Assembly (NCBI GenBank): GCA_943789375.1
Contig: CALSTX010000004.1
Location: forward strand, 127,001 to 191,000
DNA length: 64,000 nt
DNA from: an uncultured Opitutales bacterium
Lineage (GTDB): Bacteria > Verrucomicrobiota > Verrucomicrobiia > Opitutales > Seribacteraceae
Direction of reading: 5' to 3'
This document shows, piece by piece, positions 11,204 to 21,414 of this stretch. The notes beneath the pieces are model-generated. The model was not told the origin of the DNA. It was given only the letters and a program-made list of their open reading frames with translations, and ran no database searches. The position numbers and the translations under genes were made by a program. Position 1 is the stretch's first letter, and every line of letters begins with the position of its first letter.

Positions 11204-12052
11204 ATGAAGATTATTTCATCGGTCTCAGAAATGCAGCAGCAAGCACTTTCTTGGGAAAGGGCAGGTACTCAAGTCGGCTTTGTGCCAACCATGGGTTTTT
11301 TGCACGAAGGTCATTTGTCCCTGATTGATTTAATTCGGGAACGGGCAGAAATTTTAGTTGTTTCTATTTTTGTAAACCCCACTCAGTTTGCAGTGGGGGA
11401 AGATTTAGAAAAGTACCCGCGGGATATGGAGCGTGACCTTGCTCTTTGTGAAAGCCGAAAAGTTGACTATGTGTTTGCACCCGAAAATAAGTACATTTAT
11501 CCACCCGGTGCCAGTACCTTTGTGTCCGAGGAAAAGGTGAGTTTAGGTCTTTGTGGGCAAACCCGACCATCTCATTTTAAAGGGGTAACCACCATTTGCT
11601 CTAAGCTTTTTAATCTTTGCCGCCCAACCTGGGTAGCACTTGGCCAAAAGGATGCCCAACAGGTAGTGGTAATAAAGCGAATGATTCAGGATCTCCATTT
11701 TCCCATTGAGGTGGTAATTGGGCCAACTTTAAGAGATTATGATGGCTTAGCCATGAGTTCCCGCAATTCTTACCTTAACGACCGGCAACGTAAGGATGCT
11801 CTTTTAATAAACCAGGCATTACGATCGGGTGCATCCCTGGTTGAAGAGAAAGATGTACGCAACGTGGATCGAGTGAAAGCGGAGGTTATGACTGTCCTGC
11901 GCCAGGGTAGTCTTTTACGGGTTAATTATGCCGAAGTAGTGAATCGGGAAACCATGGAGTTGGAGAATGAGATTAAACCCGGCCGGTCCATGCTTATTGT
12001 TGCTGCCTGGGTAGACTCCATTCGTTTAATTGACAATTGGCTGTTAGGATGA
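11204..12052 (+). CDS. panC: Pantoate--beta-alanine ligase (pantothenate synthetase)
   Basis: Joins pantoate and beta-alanine with ATP to make pantothenate for CoA. The 282 residues match the family. Visible motifs are VGFVPTMGFLHEGHLSLI with the HIGH-like nucleotide site, VVSIFVNPTQFAVGEDLEKYPR, FGQKD-type ALGQKDAQQ, and the KMSKS-like AMSSRNSYL. The stop codon overlaps the nadB start as ATGA, which indicates translational coupling. panB and panD are not in the window, while panE lies two genes downstream. Confidence 0.95.
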   Translation: MKIISSVSEMQQQALSWERAGTQVGFVPTMGFLHEGHLSLIDLIRERAEILVVSIFVNPTQFAVGEDLEKYPRDMERDLALCESRKVDYVFAPENKYIYPPGASTFVSEEKVSLGLCGQTRPSHFKGVTTICSKLFNLCRPTWVALGQKDAQQVVVIKRMIQDLHFPIEVVIGPTLRDYDGLAMSSRNSYLNDRQRKDALLINQALRSGASLVEEKDVRNVDRVKAEVMTVLRQGSLLRVNYAEVVNRETMELENEIKPGRSMLIVAAWVDSIRLIDNWLLG

Positions 12053-13665
12053 GTCATCGAGTCAGAGCAGAATATGACCTTGTGATTGTGGGGAGTGGAA
12101 TTGCGGGGCTAAGCTTTGCGTTGAAGGTAGCTGAAGCAGGCTATCGAGTCGCTATTTTTACCAAAAAAGATAAGGCAGAATCCAATACTAATTATGCTCA
12201 GGGTGGGATTGCTGCCGTTACATCTGCGGGGGATGATCTCGAAAAACATGTGGAAGATACACTGGAAGCCGGAGATGGCCTGTGTGACCCCGAAGTCGTT
12301 CGAGATATTTTGCGTGATGGTCCTTCCCGTATTCAAGACCTGGTGGATTTAGGGGTTTCTTTTTCCAGCCTCGATGATGGAAGGATTTCTCTGGGTAAAG
12401 AAGGGGGGCACAGTAAACGGCGGGTTTTACATGTGCAAGATGTCACAGGGAAAGCGATTGAGGAGGCGTTGCTTGCCAATATTGCAAAGCAAGATGTCAC
12501 TTTGTTTGAGCACTATTTTGCGATTGATTTAATCACTGCAAAAAAGGCACGCAAACTGGGAGTGAAAGTAGGAGGAAGTGGGGATCGTGTGCTGGGTCTT
12601 TACTTGTACGATGCCAACCGTTCCAAAGTGCTAACGGTTTCTGCCCCTGTGGTTCTTCTGGCAACGGGGGGGGCCGGTCAGACTTATCTTTACACTACCA
12701 ACCCATCGATTGCCACTGGGGATGGAGTCGCCATGGCTTCGCGGGCTGGGCTGCCGGCCATGAATCTGGAATTTATTCAGTTTCATCCCACTACTCTTCA
12801 TTCATCGGACCAGGATCGCTTTTTAATCACTGAGGCAGTGAGGGGGGAGGGTGTAAAATTAATTGATTCTCAGGGTAAACCGTTTCTTAAAAAATATCAC
12901 CCTCTGGCTGATTTAGCTCCGCGTGATGTAGTGGCCCGTGCAATTGATCGTGAAATGAAGCGTTCAGGTTCTCCTTTCGTGCGCCTTGATACCCCAGGGA
13001 TGAAAGGTGATTTCCCTGCCCGTTTTCCCAATATCTATGAGAATTGTCTGAAACGCGGATTTGATGCCCTTGTCAGTCCCATTCCGGTGGTGCCTGCCGC
13101 CCATTATTCTTGCGGAGGAATTCCCACAGAAATAGATTGCTCAACGAAGCTAAATGGATTGTTTGCCTGTGGGGAGGTTGCGTGCACAGGTCTTCATGGT
13201 GCCAACCGTTTAGCCAGTAATTCTTTGTTGGAGGCTGTGGTCATGGCTCACCGCGGTGCAGAAAGGGTCTGTGCCTTCCTCGATTCTCGAAAAAAAGATA
13301 ATATAACATTGCCTGATTGGGTTGATGGGGATGTTCCGGCTTCTGACGAGCGGGTTGTCCTGTCGCATAATTTGGAAGAGCTGAAAAGAGCGATGTGGGA
13401 CTATGTCGGGATTGTCCGTTCCACCAAACGGCTGGAACGTGCCCGTTCACGCCTTCTAAACCTGGAGCGGGAAATTAATGAATATTATTGGAATGCGAAG
13501 GTAGACCTTTCCCTTCTCGAGGTTCGTAACCTTATCTGCGTAGCTGAACTGATCGTTCGTTCTGCCCTTAAAAGGAAAGAGAGTCGTGGTTTACATTACA
13601 CTCTTGACTATCCCGATCTTGACGAGGAAGCGGTCAATACCCTCGTTCCACCCCTACGCCGCTAG
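12049..13665 (+). CDS. nadB: L-aspartate oxidase
   Basis: A flavoprotein that oxidises L-aspartate to iminoaspartate, the first step of de novo NAD synthesis. The FAD-binding GSGIAGLSFAL lies near the N-terminus, followed by SNTNYAQGGIAAV. The catalytic region includes QFHPTTLH and EAVRGEG, with the FAD-contact block CGGIPTEIDCSTKLNGLFAC and GLHGANRLASNSLLEA. The C-terminal helical domain is present. I chose the ATG at 12049 (538 residues) because it overlaps the panC stop as ATGA; a TTG at 12037 would add four unlikely residues. nadA and nadC are not in the window. Its insertion between panC and panE is unusual but fits aspartate-linked cofactor supply. Confidence 0.95.
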   Translation: MSHRVRAEYDLVIVGSGIAGLSFALKVAEAGYRVAIFTKKDKAESNTNYAQGGIAAVTSAGDDLEKHVEDTLEAGDGLCDPEVVRDILRDGPSRIQDLVDLGVSFSSLDDGRISLGKEGGHSKRRVLHVQDVTGKAIEEALLANIAKQDVTLFEHYFAIDLITAKKARKLGVKVGGSGDRVLGLYLYDANRSKVLTVSAPVVLLATGGAGQTYLYTTNPSIATGDGVAMASRAGLPAMNLEFIQFHPTTLHSSDQDRFLITEAVRGEGVKLIDSQGKPFLKKYHPLADLAPRDVVARAIDREMKRSGSPFVRLDTPGMKGDFPARFPNIYENCLKRGFDALVSPIPVVPAAHYSCGGIPTEIDCSTKLNGLFACGEVACTGLHGANRLASNSLLEAVVMAHRGAERVCAFLDSRKKDNITLPDWVDGDVPASDERVVLSHNLEELKRAMWDYVGIVRSTKRLERARSRLLNLEREINEYYWNAKVDLSLLEVRNLICVAELIVRSALKRKESRGLHYTLDYPDLDEEAVNTLVPPLRR

Positions 13666-13670
13666 CTCTG

Positions 13671-14606
13671 ATGAATAGCCAGACTGTTGGCAAAATAGGA
13701 TTGGTTGGACCCGGTGCGGTTGGTGGGTACTACGGGGGCATGCTTGCCCTTTCCGGGCAGGAAGTGCATTTCCATTTCCGAAGTGCCTATGATGAGGTTA
13801 TGGAAAATGGTCTTTGGCTGGTTCATCATAAAGAGGGTGGTCGGCGGGAACAGATTACGGGTTTGCATGCTCATGCCAGTACAAATTCTATCGGTGTTTG
13901 TGACTGGGTAATTGTAGCCACCAAGGCGACTGCTAATCTGCAATTACCCGATTTAATCCGTCCTCTCATCGGAGAGCATACCCAATTGCTTACTTTACAG
14001 AATGGAATGGGGAATGTTGAAAGTTTAGCCCGGGCATTCGGTTCAGACCGTACCGTTCTGGCTGGGCTCTGCTTTACCTGTATTAATCGAACTGCACCCC
14101 ATGTCATCGAAAGCCTTTTGCCTGGCTATGTACAGTTTGGAGAATTGGGCCAGTCTCTTTCAGAGGATAGCAGGAAGATGGCCCAGGCCTTCAGGACTGC
14201 TGGGGTTGGTGTTCGTGAATCTGAATCTCTGGATGAAGCTCTTTGGCGAAAGCTTTGCTGGAATATTCCATTCAATGGCCTGGCAATTACGGGTGGTGGA
14301 ATCACGACAGATCTCATCCTGTCAGATCCGGTACTCAAGCAAAGGGCCCATGACCTTATGATGGAGGTACAGGCGGGAGCTCAAGCATTTGGGATATTCA
14401 TTGAAGATACTTTTCTCGCCCGACAGTTTGAACTGACTGAACCCATGGGCCCGTACAAACCATCCAGTTTGATTGATTTCATGGAAGGTAAACCTGTGGA
14501 AGTTGAAGCGATTTGGGGGGAGGCTCTGAGGCGGGGGAAAGCTCAAGGGGTGGGTATGCCAGAACTTACAAAATTATTCTCTGAGCTTGGGAAAGTTTGC
14601 GTTTAA
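13671..14606 (+). CDS. panE: 2-dehydropantoate 2-reductase (ketopantoate reductase)
   Basis: NADPH-dependent reduction of 2-dehydropantoate to pantoate in the pantothenate pathway. The 311-residue protein has the Rossmann motif GPGAVGGYYGGMLA near the N-terminus, then VIVATKATANLQLP and LQNGMGNVE. The C-terminal domain carries the expected LWRKLCWNIPFNGL segment with the catalytic lysine and the MGPYKPSSLIDF substrate motif. It begins five bases after nadB and ends the proS-panC-nadB-panE run. The family also contains related reductases, but the panC neighbour makes PanE the best call. Confidence 0.88.
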   Translation: MNSQTVGKIGLVGPGAVGGYYGGMLALSGQEVHFHFRSAYDEVMENGLWLVHHKEGGRREQITGLHAHASTNSIGVCDWVIVATKATANLQLPDLIRPLIGEHTQLLTLQNGMGNVESLARAFGSDRTVLAGLCFTCINRTAPHVIESLLPGYVQFGELGQSLSEDSRKMAQAFRTAGVGVRESESLDEALWRKLCWNIPFNGLAITGGGITTDLILSDPVLKQRAHDLMMEVQAGAQAFGIFIEDTFLARQFELTEPMGPYKPSSLIDFMEGKPVEVEAIWGEALRRGKAQGVGMPELTKLFSELGKVCV

Positions 14607-14623
14607 ATCTTTTCCGCCTTTTT

Positions 14624-16768
14624 TTATTTGCTTTGGTAGCCGGAAAGACCCCCGTCATTATTTTGATAAATAGTGCGTAGATCAGAGAGGTTCGGCTTCG
14701 AAAGAACAGGTTTGATGTAATTGTTGAACAGAGCATATCCCAAGGGGTTGTTTTGTTCAACCCCGCTAGGCGTTCTTGCTAGATCGCTCCACTCAGGTGC
14801 GAGGGTCCCGTTCTCCCAAAATTCCTGGCCATACTCCCACATTCCGAAATTGAGAAGGTATAGATATTCCTTGGAGGCAACACTGAAGGTATCTGGGGTA
14901 TTAATATTCTCATCTCCATAGTCCTTGAGGCTGAAGACATCGTTATCGACTGCTTCTTTCATGGCGTAATACAGTTCACTTGACTGCCAACCGCTGTGAA
15001 ATTCGTAATCCCATTGAAGTGCATCTTGAGAACCAGCTGCTGCCCCCGGCACACCATATAGATGAATGGTATGCATCAGGTGTTCCAAAACCTCGGCGAT
15101 ATCATAATCACCGACATTGTTTACCTCTCCATCACTGCTGTTTCGATACCATACCATATCGTTCATCATGTAGTTATCCAGGTTGCGGTAACCGCTGTAT
15201 GATTCAATGCCGCTATCCGTTAGTGGATTTGGGGAATAATCGCTCCCTCCTCCATAGGCTAATCGTTGAGCCGCAGGATATCCTGCATGCCAGGTGCCGG
15301 AAGCACCTTGAAGGACTTGAATCATTCTTTCCTGTGATGGAATATCAATTTCGGCATCGTTTGGATCGGTGAGCAGTTTTACGGTCTGGGCGATTTTCTT
15401 GGCCCATTCATCGGGCACGGCAATTTGTCCACCCACGGAACCGGCCACAAAAAGCTGGAGACCATTGATTTCAAGGGAACGGTCGAACCAAGTTGAAATG
15501 CTGTTATTTGAAGTGATTGCACCACTCGAATAATACGCGGAAGTGTAGGCAACGGAGTCGTTCTGAGTAAACTGGGTAACCAATTCGGATTGAGAAGACC
15601 ACGCTTGGTTGTCTGCCCGGTAAAACCCAAGTTGGGGAAGATAGTACCTCCAATCTTTGATTTCATTTACATAAACCCATGGATAAATAGATGAGGTGGT
15701 CCAGAGCCATTTAAGATCAGCATGATACATCCAAAAATTTTCCGCATTCGAAAAAGGAATGTAAAGCCATCCAAGATTTGTTTGATAAACCCATGGATTA
15801 GATGATTCAAAATAAACTCCCAGCCAGGAACTCTGGTACCAGTTCGAGGTTCCAAGGTAGGCAGAGTCTGGTAAAATGGATGAAGTGTTACCGTTATTTG
15901 CTGAGACTGTATAATTACCATCAGGCAATTTCATAACTGGAAAGTGGTAATCATCCGAAGTCATAAGGCTGACAATAGCTGGATCAGTCTGCGCCAACAT
16001 TTCTTTTGTGTAGGGTGTCCATTCATTGGTGTAATTTGAATGGTTGCGACCTTGCCAATTTTGGGCACTAAGATGGGTGGTTGTTGCCCAATAGATGTAC
16101 TCGGTAATCTGGGTTGGATAATCAGATGTTTCGTCGTAATAGGTGTACCATGCACTCTCCGGGTACTGTGCGGGAACATTTTCAAAGTAGCCTCCACGAG
16201 CCAAGTCCATTGCACTCGCCACGGATGAGCCTTGGCGTTCTCCCCAGATATCAGGAAAAGCTTCATCCCACCCTAAATCTGTGACTAAATGAAGAACTTC
16301 TTCGAGAGTGGCATCGCGGTCGTTGCCCGAGCTGCCGTTTTCAAAGATCTCATCCGCAAAAAGATTTTGGCTTCTGGTTACAAGTGGCATTAATGTTTCG
16401 AAAGATCCCGAAAACGATTCCTGCTCACTTTCGGAATCGAAAAGGACCATTGTGGCAATTTCGGAATTTGAATTTCCCAACAGTTTCGAAAGTACTTCAG
16501 GCTGATCAACCGTACCGTTCTCATCGTTGTCCAAATACTCGGCCAATACATTTGCAGTATGTAAAACTTTAGCATCAGGCACAGAGTCTGTCGCAAGTAC
16601 CCGAAGGCCAAATACTTCCACGGATTTAGTAAATACATTTGAGACATTTTGTAAATCAGCTGGAAGGCTATTTGAGAGGGTGAATGTATTCCCTTGGGCG
16701 CTGAAAAAAAGAAAAGGTAACAGGATGTAGGCTGGATTCATATATTTCTTTAAAAAGAATTTGGACAT
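14624..16768 (-). CDS. Secreted duplicated protein with EF-hand loop, His-rich motif and Trp-rich repeats
   Basis: Function not recognised. The 714-residue protein has a signal peptide (hydrophobic residues 11-25). Residues about 30-250 and 440-700 look like two diverged copies of one domain: TLEEVLHLVTDLG in the first corresponds to DIAEVLEHLMHTIHLYG in the second. The second copy resembles a metal-binding helix (EHLMHTIH) but is not a canonical HExxH. A canonical calcium loop, DNDENGTVDQPE, sits near residue 77. Between the copies, about residues 310-400, lie short Trp/Tyr-rich repeats of the form WLY...W.YH...KWLWT...YPWVY. Its start overlaps the queA stop by one base (TAATG), suggesting coupled translation. 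Confidence 0.6.
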   Translation of the reverse strand: MSKFFLKKYMNPAYILLPFLFFSAQGNTFTLSNSLPADLQNVSNVFTKSVEVFGLRVLATDSVPDAKVLHTANVLAEYLDNDENGTVDQPEVLSKLLGNSNSEIATMVLFDSESEQESFSGSFETLMPLVTRSQNLFADEIFENGSSGNDRDATLEEVLHLVTDLGWDEAFPDIWGERQGSSVASAMDLARGGYFENVPAQYPESAWYTYYDETSDYPTQITEYIYWATTTHLSAQNWQGRNHSNYTNEWTPYTKEMLAQTDPAIVSLMTSDDYHFPVMKLPDGNYTVSANNGNTSSILPDSAYLGTSNWYQSSWLGVYFESSNPWVYQTNLGWLYIPFSNAENFWMYHADLKWLWTTSSIYPWVYVNEIKDWRYYLPQLGFYRADNQAWSSQSELVTQFTQNDSVAYTSAYYSSGAITSNNSISTWFDRSLEINGLQLFVAGSVGGQIAVPDEWAKKIAQTVKLLTDPNDAEIDIPSQERMIQVLQGASGTWHAGYPAAQRLAYGGGSDYSPNPLTDSGIESYSGYRNLDNYMMNDMVWYRNSSDGEVNNVGDYDIAEVLEHLMHTIHLYGVPGAAAGSQDALQWDYEFHSGWQSSELYYAMKEAVDNDVFSLKDYGDENINTPDTFSVASKEYLYLLNFGMWEYGQEFWENGTLAPEWSDLARTPSGVEQNNPLGYALFNNYIKPVLSKPNLSDLRTIYQNNDGGLSGYQSK

Positions 16769-17826
16769 TACACAATCAACATTGCATCGCCGTAGGAGAA
16801 AAAACGATAATCTTGGGCGATCGCTTCGGTATAGATTTTTTTAAGCATCGGAAGCCCATCCGCTTTGCCCGGTGATAGAAAGGCGGCGACCAGGCAGAGT
16901 AGGGTGGAGCCCGGTAGATGAAAATTGGTCAGTACATGATCAACCCCCAGGAAAGAATAGGGGGGACGGATAAATAATTGTGCTTCGGCCCGGGTCGGAG
17001 ATTTTATATCCGGATCATCGGTGGCCAAATAGTGCTCAATGGTGCGCACACAGGTGGTGCCAATAGCGAGATGTTTTTGGGAGGGATCCCGGAGGGCGGA
17101 TTTGGTGGATGGATTGAGGAAATATTCTTCGGCATGCATCGGATGATCTTCCACCTTTTCAGTCTCGATTGGACGAAAGGTGCCCAAACCAACGGACAGG
17201 GTAAGGTCATGAATTTCATGACCATCAGATTTTAAGTGTTTTAATATTTCAGGCGTAAAGTGAAGCCCCGCAGTAGGGGCTGCCACCGCACTTCGATTTT
17301 CTTTTTTGGCATATACGGTTTGGTATCTTTCTTCATCTGCAGCATCTGCGGGGCGGCGAACATAGGGGGGCAGGGGGAGGGAACCTAAGCGCTGAGCAAG
17401 TGCGGCAGGGTCAGGGTCGGTGAAGAGATCAAATTCGATGACATATTCCCCAGAGGGAAGACTTTCAATAACCTTTGCGTTATATTCACCCTTGAGTCCA
17501 AAAACTTTTGCTTTGGCTGTCTTACCCCCTGGTTTGAGAAGGCAACGCCATTGATTTATTTGATCTAAGTACGGGCGAAGAAGAAGGCATTCTACTTTCC
17601 CTCCGCTGGGCCGATAGCCAGGAAGCCTAGCCTTAAGAACCGAAACATCGTTTCGGAAAATGGACAGGTTTTTTGGTAGAAGTGATGGGAGTTTATCAAA
17701 AAAATGATGGGATATTTCTTGTGAACTCCGATCAAATACAAGCAAGCGGGATTGATCCCGACACACGGATGGAGATTGAGCAATCTGTTTGCTTGGTAGT
17801 TTGAACTGTAGGTCAGAAGTGAGCAT
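16768..17826 (-). CDS. queA: tRNA preQ1(34) S-adenosylmethionine ribosyltransferase-isomerase
   Basis: Transfers and rearranges the ribose of SAM onto preQ1 in tRNA to form epoxyqueuosine. The 352-residue length is typical. It shows LPSKQIAQSP near the N-terminus, LPLPPYVRRPADAADEERYQ, VAAPTAGLHFT, LHDLTLSVGLGTF-like HDLTLSVGLGTFRPI, and the C-terminal LTNFHLPGSTLLCLVAAFLS. The stop codon overlaps the start of the downstream secreted protein by one base. The gene diverges from acs with a 93-base gap. Confidence 0.95.
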   Translation of the reverse strand: MLTSDLQFKLPSKQIAQSPSVCRDQSRLLVFDRSSQEISHHFFDKLPSLLPKNLSIFRNDVSVLKARLPGYRPSGGKVECLLLRPYLDQINQWRCLLKPGGKTAKAKVFGLKGEYNAKVIESLPSGEYVIEFDLFTDPDPAALAQRLGSLPLPPYVRRPADAADEERYQTVYAKKENRSAVAAPTAGLHFTPEILKHLKSDGHEIHDLTLSVGLGTFRPIETEKVEDHPMHAEEYFLNPSTKSALRDPSQKHLAIGTTCVRTIEHYLATDDPDIKSPTRAEAQLFIRPPYSFLGVDHVLTNFHLPGSTLLCLVAAFLSPGKADGLPMLKKIYTEAIAQDYRFFSYGDAMLIV

Positions 17827-17919
17827 TTAAAAAAAAGAGCAAGAAAAGCACATCGACAAGCGAAGAGCAATTTCCTAACTTTGTAATTTCGCTAAATCAA
17901 TAACCCAATCTTTTTTCTC

Positions 17920-19896
17920 ATGTCTGATTCTAACGAACTTGTATTTCCTCCCTCTTCGGCTTCAGCCAATGCTCATTTGAAAAATATGGATGAATATCAA
18001 GCCATGTATAAAAAAAGTATTGATGATCCAGAAACTTTTTGGGCAGAGGTTGCTGATGACTTTCACTGGTTTTCCAGATGGGATACGGTGCTTGGATCTA
18101 ACTACGACCGAAGAAAAGGTCCGATCTCAATTGAATGGTTTAAGGGAGCAACGACTAATGTTTGCTATAATTGTGTCGATCGTCACCTCGCCACCCGTTC
18201 GGATAAAACGGCGATTATTTGGGAGGGGAATGAGCCTGGCGAAGATGCAACTATCACCTATGGTCAGTTACATGAACAAGTTTCCAAGTTTGCCAATACA
18301 CTGAAGAGCCGAGGGGTTCAGAAAGGGGACCGAGTTTCGATCTACATGCCAATGGTTCCAGAGGCGGCGGTGGCGATGCTCGCTTGTGCTCGCATCGGGG
18401 CGGTGCATTCCGTTGTTTTTGGCGGATTTTCGGCTGAGGCGTTGGCAGATCGTATTGTAGATTCAAAATGCAAAACTCTAATTACTGCCAACGGAACATT
18501 TCGGGGTGCCAAGGCGATTCCAATGAAACCAAATGCAGACCAGGCTATGGCGAGTGCATCGGAGCGTATGGGAGAACCGGTTGAAACTTGTATTGTTGTT
18601 CGCCGAGTGGCGGAGGATGCTGGAATCACTTGTGATATGCAGGATGGTCGTGATCTTTGGTGGGATGAAGCAATGGTCAATGCCTCCCCGGATTGTCCTT
18701 GTGAGGAGATGGATGCTGAGGATCCATTGTTTGTACTCTACACCTCGGGTTCCACGGGACAGCCCAAAGGAGTGATGCATACGAGCGGTGGATACATGGT
18801 CTACACCGCAACGACTCACAAGTATGTTTTTGATTATCACGAGGAAGATGTTTATTTTTGTGCCGCTGATATTGGATGGATCACAGGGCATTCATATATC
18901 GTCTATGGTCCCTTGGCCAATGGGGCCACCACCACGATGTTTGAGAGCATCCCAACTTATCCCAATCCAGACCGTTATTGGCAGGTTATAGAAAAGTGGA
19001 ATGTTAATCAGTTTTACACGGCTCCTACGGCAATCCGAGCCATTGCTGCGGCTGGTGAGGAATGGCCTCGTAACTATGATATGCCAAGCCTTCGGGTTTT
19101 GGGAAGTGTAGGCGAGCCAATAAATCCAGAAGCTTGGCGTTGGTATCATCGTAATGCAGGCAAGGAGAGATGTCCGATCGTTGACACCTGGTGGCAAACT
19201 GAAACCGGTGGTATTTTAATCACTCCACTTCCTGGAGCCACCCCCCTCAAGCCGGGTTCGGCAAGCTTCCCATTTTTTGGGGTAAATCCCGTCATTCTCG
19301 ATCCGCAGAGCGGCGAAGTGATTGAAGGAAATGGAGTCAGTGGCGTATTGGCAATGAAAACCTCATGGCCCGGGCAAATGCGTACGATTTATGGGGACCA
19401 TAAACGGTTTGAGGATACCTATTTTGATCAATACAAGGGATATTATTTTACGGGGGACGGGTGTCGTCGTGATGAGGATGGGTATTACTGGATAACTGGC
19501 CGTGTCGATGATGTCATTAATGTATCCGGTCATCGGATGGGAACTGCGGAAGTTGAAAGTGCTTTGGTTGCCCACGAGGCAGTTGCCGAGTCCGCTGTGG
19601 TAGGTTTCCCTCACGAGGTAAAAGGGGAAGGGATTTATGCCTATGTGACCCTCAATGCAGGCGTTGAGTACTCCGAAGATTTGCGGGCGGAGCTAAAGAA
19701 AAAAGTACGGGCTGTCATTGGTCCGATAGCAACGCCAGATGTTATTCATTGGGCTCCAGCTCTTCCCAAAACAAGATCGGGTAAGATTATGCGAAGGATT
19801 CTTCGTAAGATTGCCACGAACGAAACAGATCAGATTGGAGATGTTTCCACCTTGGCTGATCCATCCGTTGTAGAGACCTTAATTGCGAATAGGTGA
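17920..19896 (+). CDS. acs: Acetyl-CoA synthetase (acetate--CoA ligase)
   Basis: Activates acetate to acetyl-CoA through an acetyl-AMP intermediate. At 658 residues it is full length. It has the adenylate-forming P-loop [14 protein letters not shown], the [11 protein letters not shown] motif, the hinge region [20 protein letters not shown], and the catalytic lysine K622 in [13 protein letters not shown], the residue acetylated in other bacteria. The leader is pyrimidine-rich without a Shine-Dalgarno sequence. It is followed by a BCAT-family gene on the same strand. No dedicated regulator is adjacent. Confidence 0.96.
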   Translation: MSDSNELVFPPSSASANAHLKNMDEYQAMYKKSIDDPETFWAEVADDFHWFSRWDTVLGSNYDRRKGPISIEWFKGATTNVCYNCVDRHLATRSDKTAIIWEGNEPGEDATITYGQLHEQVSKFANTLKSRGVQKGDRVSIYMPMVPEAAVAMLACARIGAVHSVVFGGFSAEALADRIVDSKCKTLITANGTFRGAKAIPMKPNADQAMASASERMGEPVETCIVVRRVAEDAGITCDMQDGRDLWWDEAMVNASPDCPCEEMDAEDPLFVLYTSGSTGQPKGVMHTSGGYMVYTATTHKYVFDYHEEDVYFCAADIGWITGHSYIVYGPLANGATTTMFESIPTYPNPDRYWQVIEKWNVNQFYTAPTAIRAIAAAGEEWPRNYDMPSLRVLGSVGEPINPEAWRWYHRNAGKERCPIVDTWWQTETGGILITPLPGATPLKPGSASFPFFGVNPVILDPQSGEVIEGNGVSGVLAMKTSWPGQMRTIYGDHKRFEDTYFDQYKGYYFTGDGCRRDEDGYYWITGRVDDVINVSGHRMGTAEVESALVAHEAVAESAVVGFPHEVKGEGIYAYVTLNAGVEYSEDLRAELKKKVRAVIGPIATPDVIHWAPALPKTRSGKIMRRILRKIATNETDQIGDVSTLADPSVVETLIANR

Positions 19897-19957
19897 ATAA
19901 AAGTTTTTCTTGGTACTCGCCAAAGGGCAAAAATTTGTTCATGAGAAGAATAAAAGC

Positions 19958-20824
19958 ATGAAAATTTACTTGAATGGGGAACTGGTAGACAAAGAGAATG
20001 CTAAAATCTCTGTCTTCGATCACGGTCTGTTGTACGGGGACGGAGTATTTGAGGGTATTCGATTGTACGATGGGTGTGTTTACAAATTAGACGAGCACCT
20101 CGAACGCTTAGAGTTTTCAGCCAAAGCCATTCTCTTAGATTTACCTTTGGATCGTAAGGGATTTGCTGAGGCTGTTTGCGAGACCTGTCGCCAAAATAAT
20201 CTAAAAAATGGGTATGTTCGCTTGGTGGTTACCCGCGGAGCCGGTCACCTTGGACTTACTCCGGACGGATGTGGTCCTCCGAGCGTCATTATTATTGCGG
20301 ATGAAATCCAACTTTACCCCGAAGAACTTTATAAGAATGGACTGAAAATTATCTCCGTTGCGACCCGAAGAATTAATGCATCGGCGTTACCTCCTGCCGT
20401 AAAAAGTTTAAATTATCTCAACAATATACTGGCTAAAATTGAAGCAAAGCGTGTTGGCTTTCAGGAAGCTTTAATGTTAAACGACAAGGGTGAAATAGCC
20501 GAGTGTACAGGAGATAATGTATTTATTTTAAGTAAGGGAGTTATTTTTACGCCTCCTTTAGATGCTGGTTCTCTTCGCGGTATAACCCGTGCTGCAGTTA
20601 TGGACTTGGCCATGGAGCTTGGCTTTGAAGTAAAAGAGCAGGCCTTGACCCGCTATGATCTTTGGACCGCAGAGGAATGCTTTCTTACCGGCACCGCAGC
20701 CGAAGTTATTCCATGTGTGGAAGTAGACCATCGAGTGATTGGTTCAGGGAAACCGGGAGAGGCAACGCAAGCTTTGATAGGGAAGTTTCGCGAGAAAGTT
20801 AAAAAGGACGGTGTTTTTCTCTAA
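19958..20824 (+). CDS. ilvE: Branched-chain amino acid aminotransferase, class IV
   Basis: A PLP-dependent transaminase for Leu, Ile and Val. The ATG at 19958 gives 288 residues beginning MKIYLNGELVDKE, the usual family start; a TTG at 19910 would add 16 unlikely residues. The hallmark FDHGLLYGDGVFEGIRLYDG is present, with the PLP lysine K149 in AVKSLNYLNN and a downstream ECTGDNVFIL. This short group also contains D-amino-acid aminotransferases and 4-amino-4-deoxychorismate lyases, so the substrate is likely rather than certain. It lies 61 bases after acs. Confidence 0.85.
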   Translation: MKIYLNGELVDKENAKISVFDHGLLYGDGVFEGIRLYDGCVYKLDEHLERLEFSAKAILLDLPLDRKGFAEAVCETCRQNNLKNGYVRLVVTRGAGHLGLTPDGCGPPSVIIIADEIQLYPEELYKNGLKIISVATRRINASALPPAVKSLNYLNNILAKIEAKRVGFQEALMLNDKGEIAECTGDNVFILSKGVIFTPPLDAGSLRGITRAAVMDLAMELGFEVKEQALTRYDLWTAEECFLTGTAAEVIPCVEVDHRVIGSGKPGEATQALIGKFREKVKKDGVFL

Positions 20825-20914
20825 AAAATGTACCCATACGGTTTTCATTCTTTCAGTTGGCGCGTCATCTGCGTTGTGATTTTATAACCCACTCCTTATG
20901 TTTATATTTGTTTC

Positions 20915-21409
20915 ATGAAATGTCACCAATGCGATAAGCAAGCTACTGTACATCTTACCCAGATCTTGAATGGGCAAATGCATAAGATGGATCTGTGCGA
21001 AAGTTGTGCCCAAGCCAAGGGTGTAACCAATCCTGAGAATTTATCGATCGGTAATTTGATGGAAAATGTTTCTGATGTACCTGAAGGCTCAGGCTCTCCC
21101 ATGACTTGCGAAAGCTGTGGGACTACTCACAGTGAATTTAAGAAAGGGGGTAGGCTTGGTTGTGAAGCGTGCTACCATGTATTCCGCCCAGTGCTAGACC
21201 CGCTTCTTGATGGTATGCACGCTGGCAATAAGCACTTGGGTAAGATTCCAGCCGGTTCAAAATCTCGCGTCCAATTTGAACAGTCTATGAGTCAGTTGCG
21301 TTCGCAATTACAGGGTGCGATTGAACAAGAAAATTACGAAGATGCCGCCCGTATACGAGATCAACTGAAGGAGCTTGAGAGTAAAGAACAGGCGAATATT
21401 GAAGGGTAG
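20915..21409 (+). CDS. mcsA: McsA-like zinc-finger activator of protein arginine kinase
   Basis: The 164-residue protein has four CxxC pairs: CHQC and CESC at the N-terminus, then CESC and CEAC around residues 68-86. These are expected to bind zinc. A C-terminal UVR motif follows, QENYEDAARIRDQLKELE. In Firmicutes McsA activates the kinase McsB. mcsB starts six bases after its stop and clpC follows, so this is the classical mcsA-mcsB-clpC order, but no ctsR repressor gene precedes it. A TTGGCG/TTTATA pair in the 90 bases upstream may be its promoter, though this is weak. Confidence 0.88.
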   Translation: MKCHQCDKQATVHLTQILNGQMHKMDLCESCAQAKGVTNPENLSIGNLMENVSDVPEGSGSPMTCESCGTTHSEFKKGGRLGCEACYHVFRPVLDPLLDGMHAGNKHLGKIPAGSKSRVQFEQSMSQLRSQLQGAIEQENYEDAARIRDQLKELESKEQANIEG

Positions 21410-21414
21410 ACTGC

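Noticed and set aside
20825..20914. CtsR operator upstream of mcsA
   Set aside because: No tandem GGTCAAA-type heptads are present.
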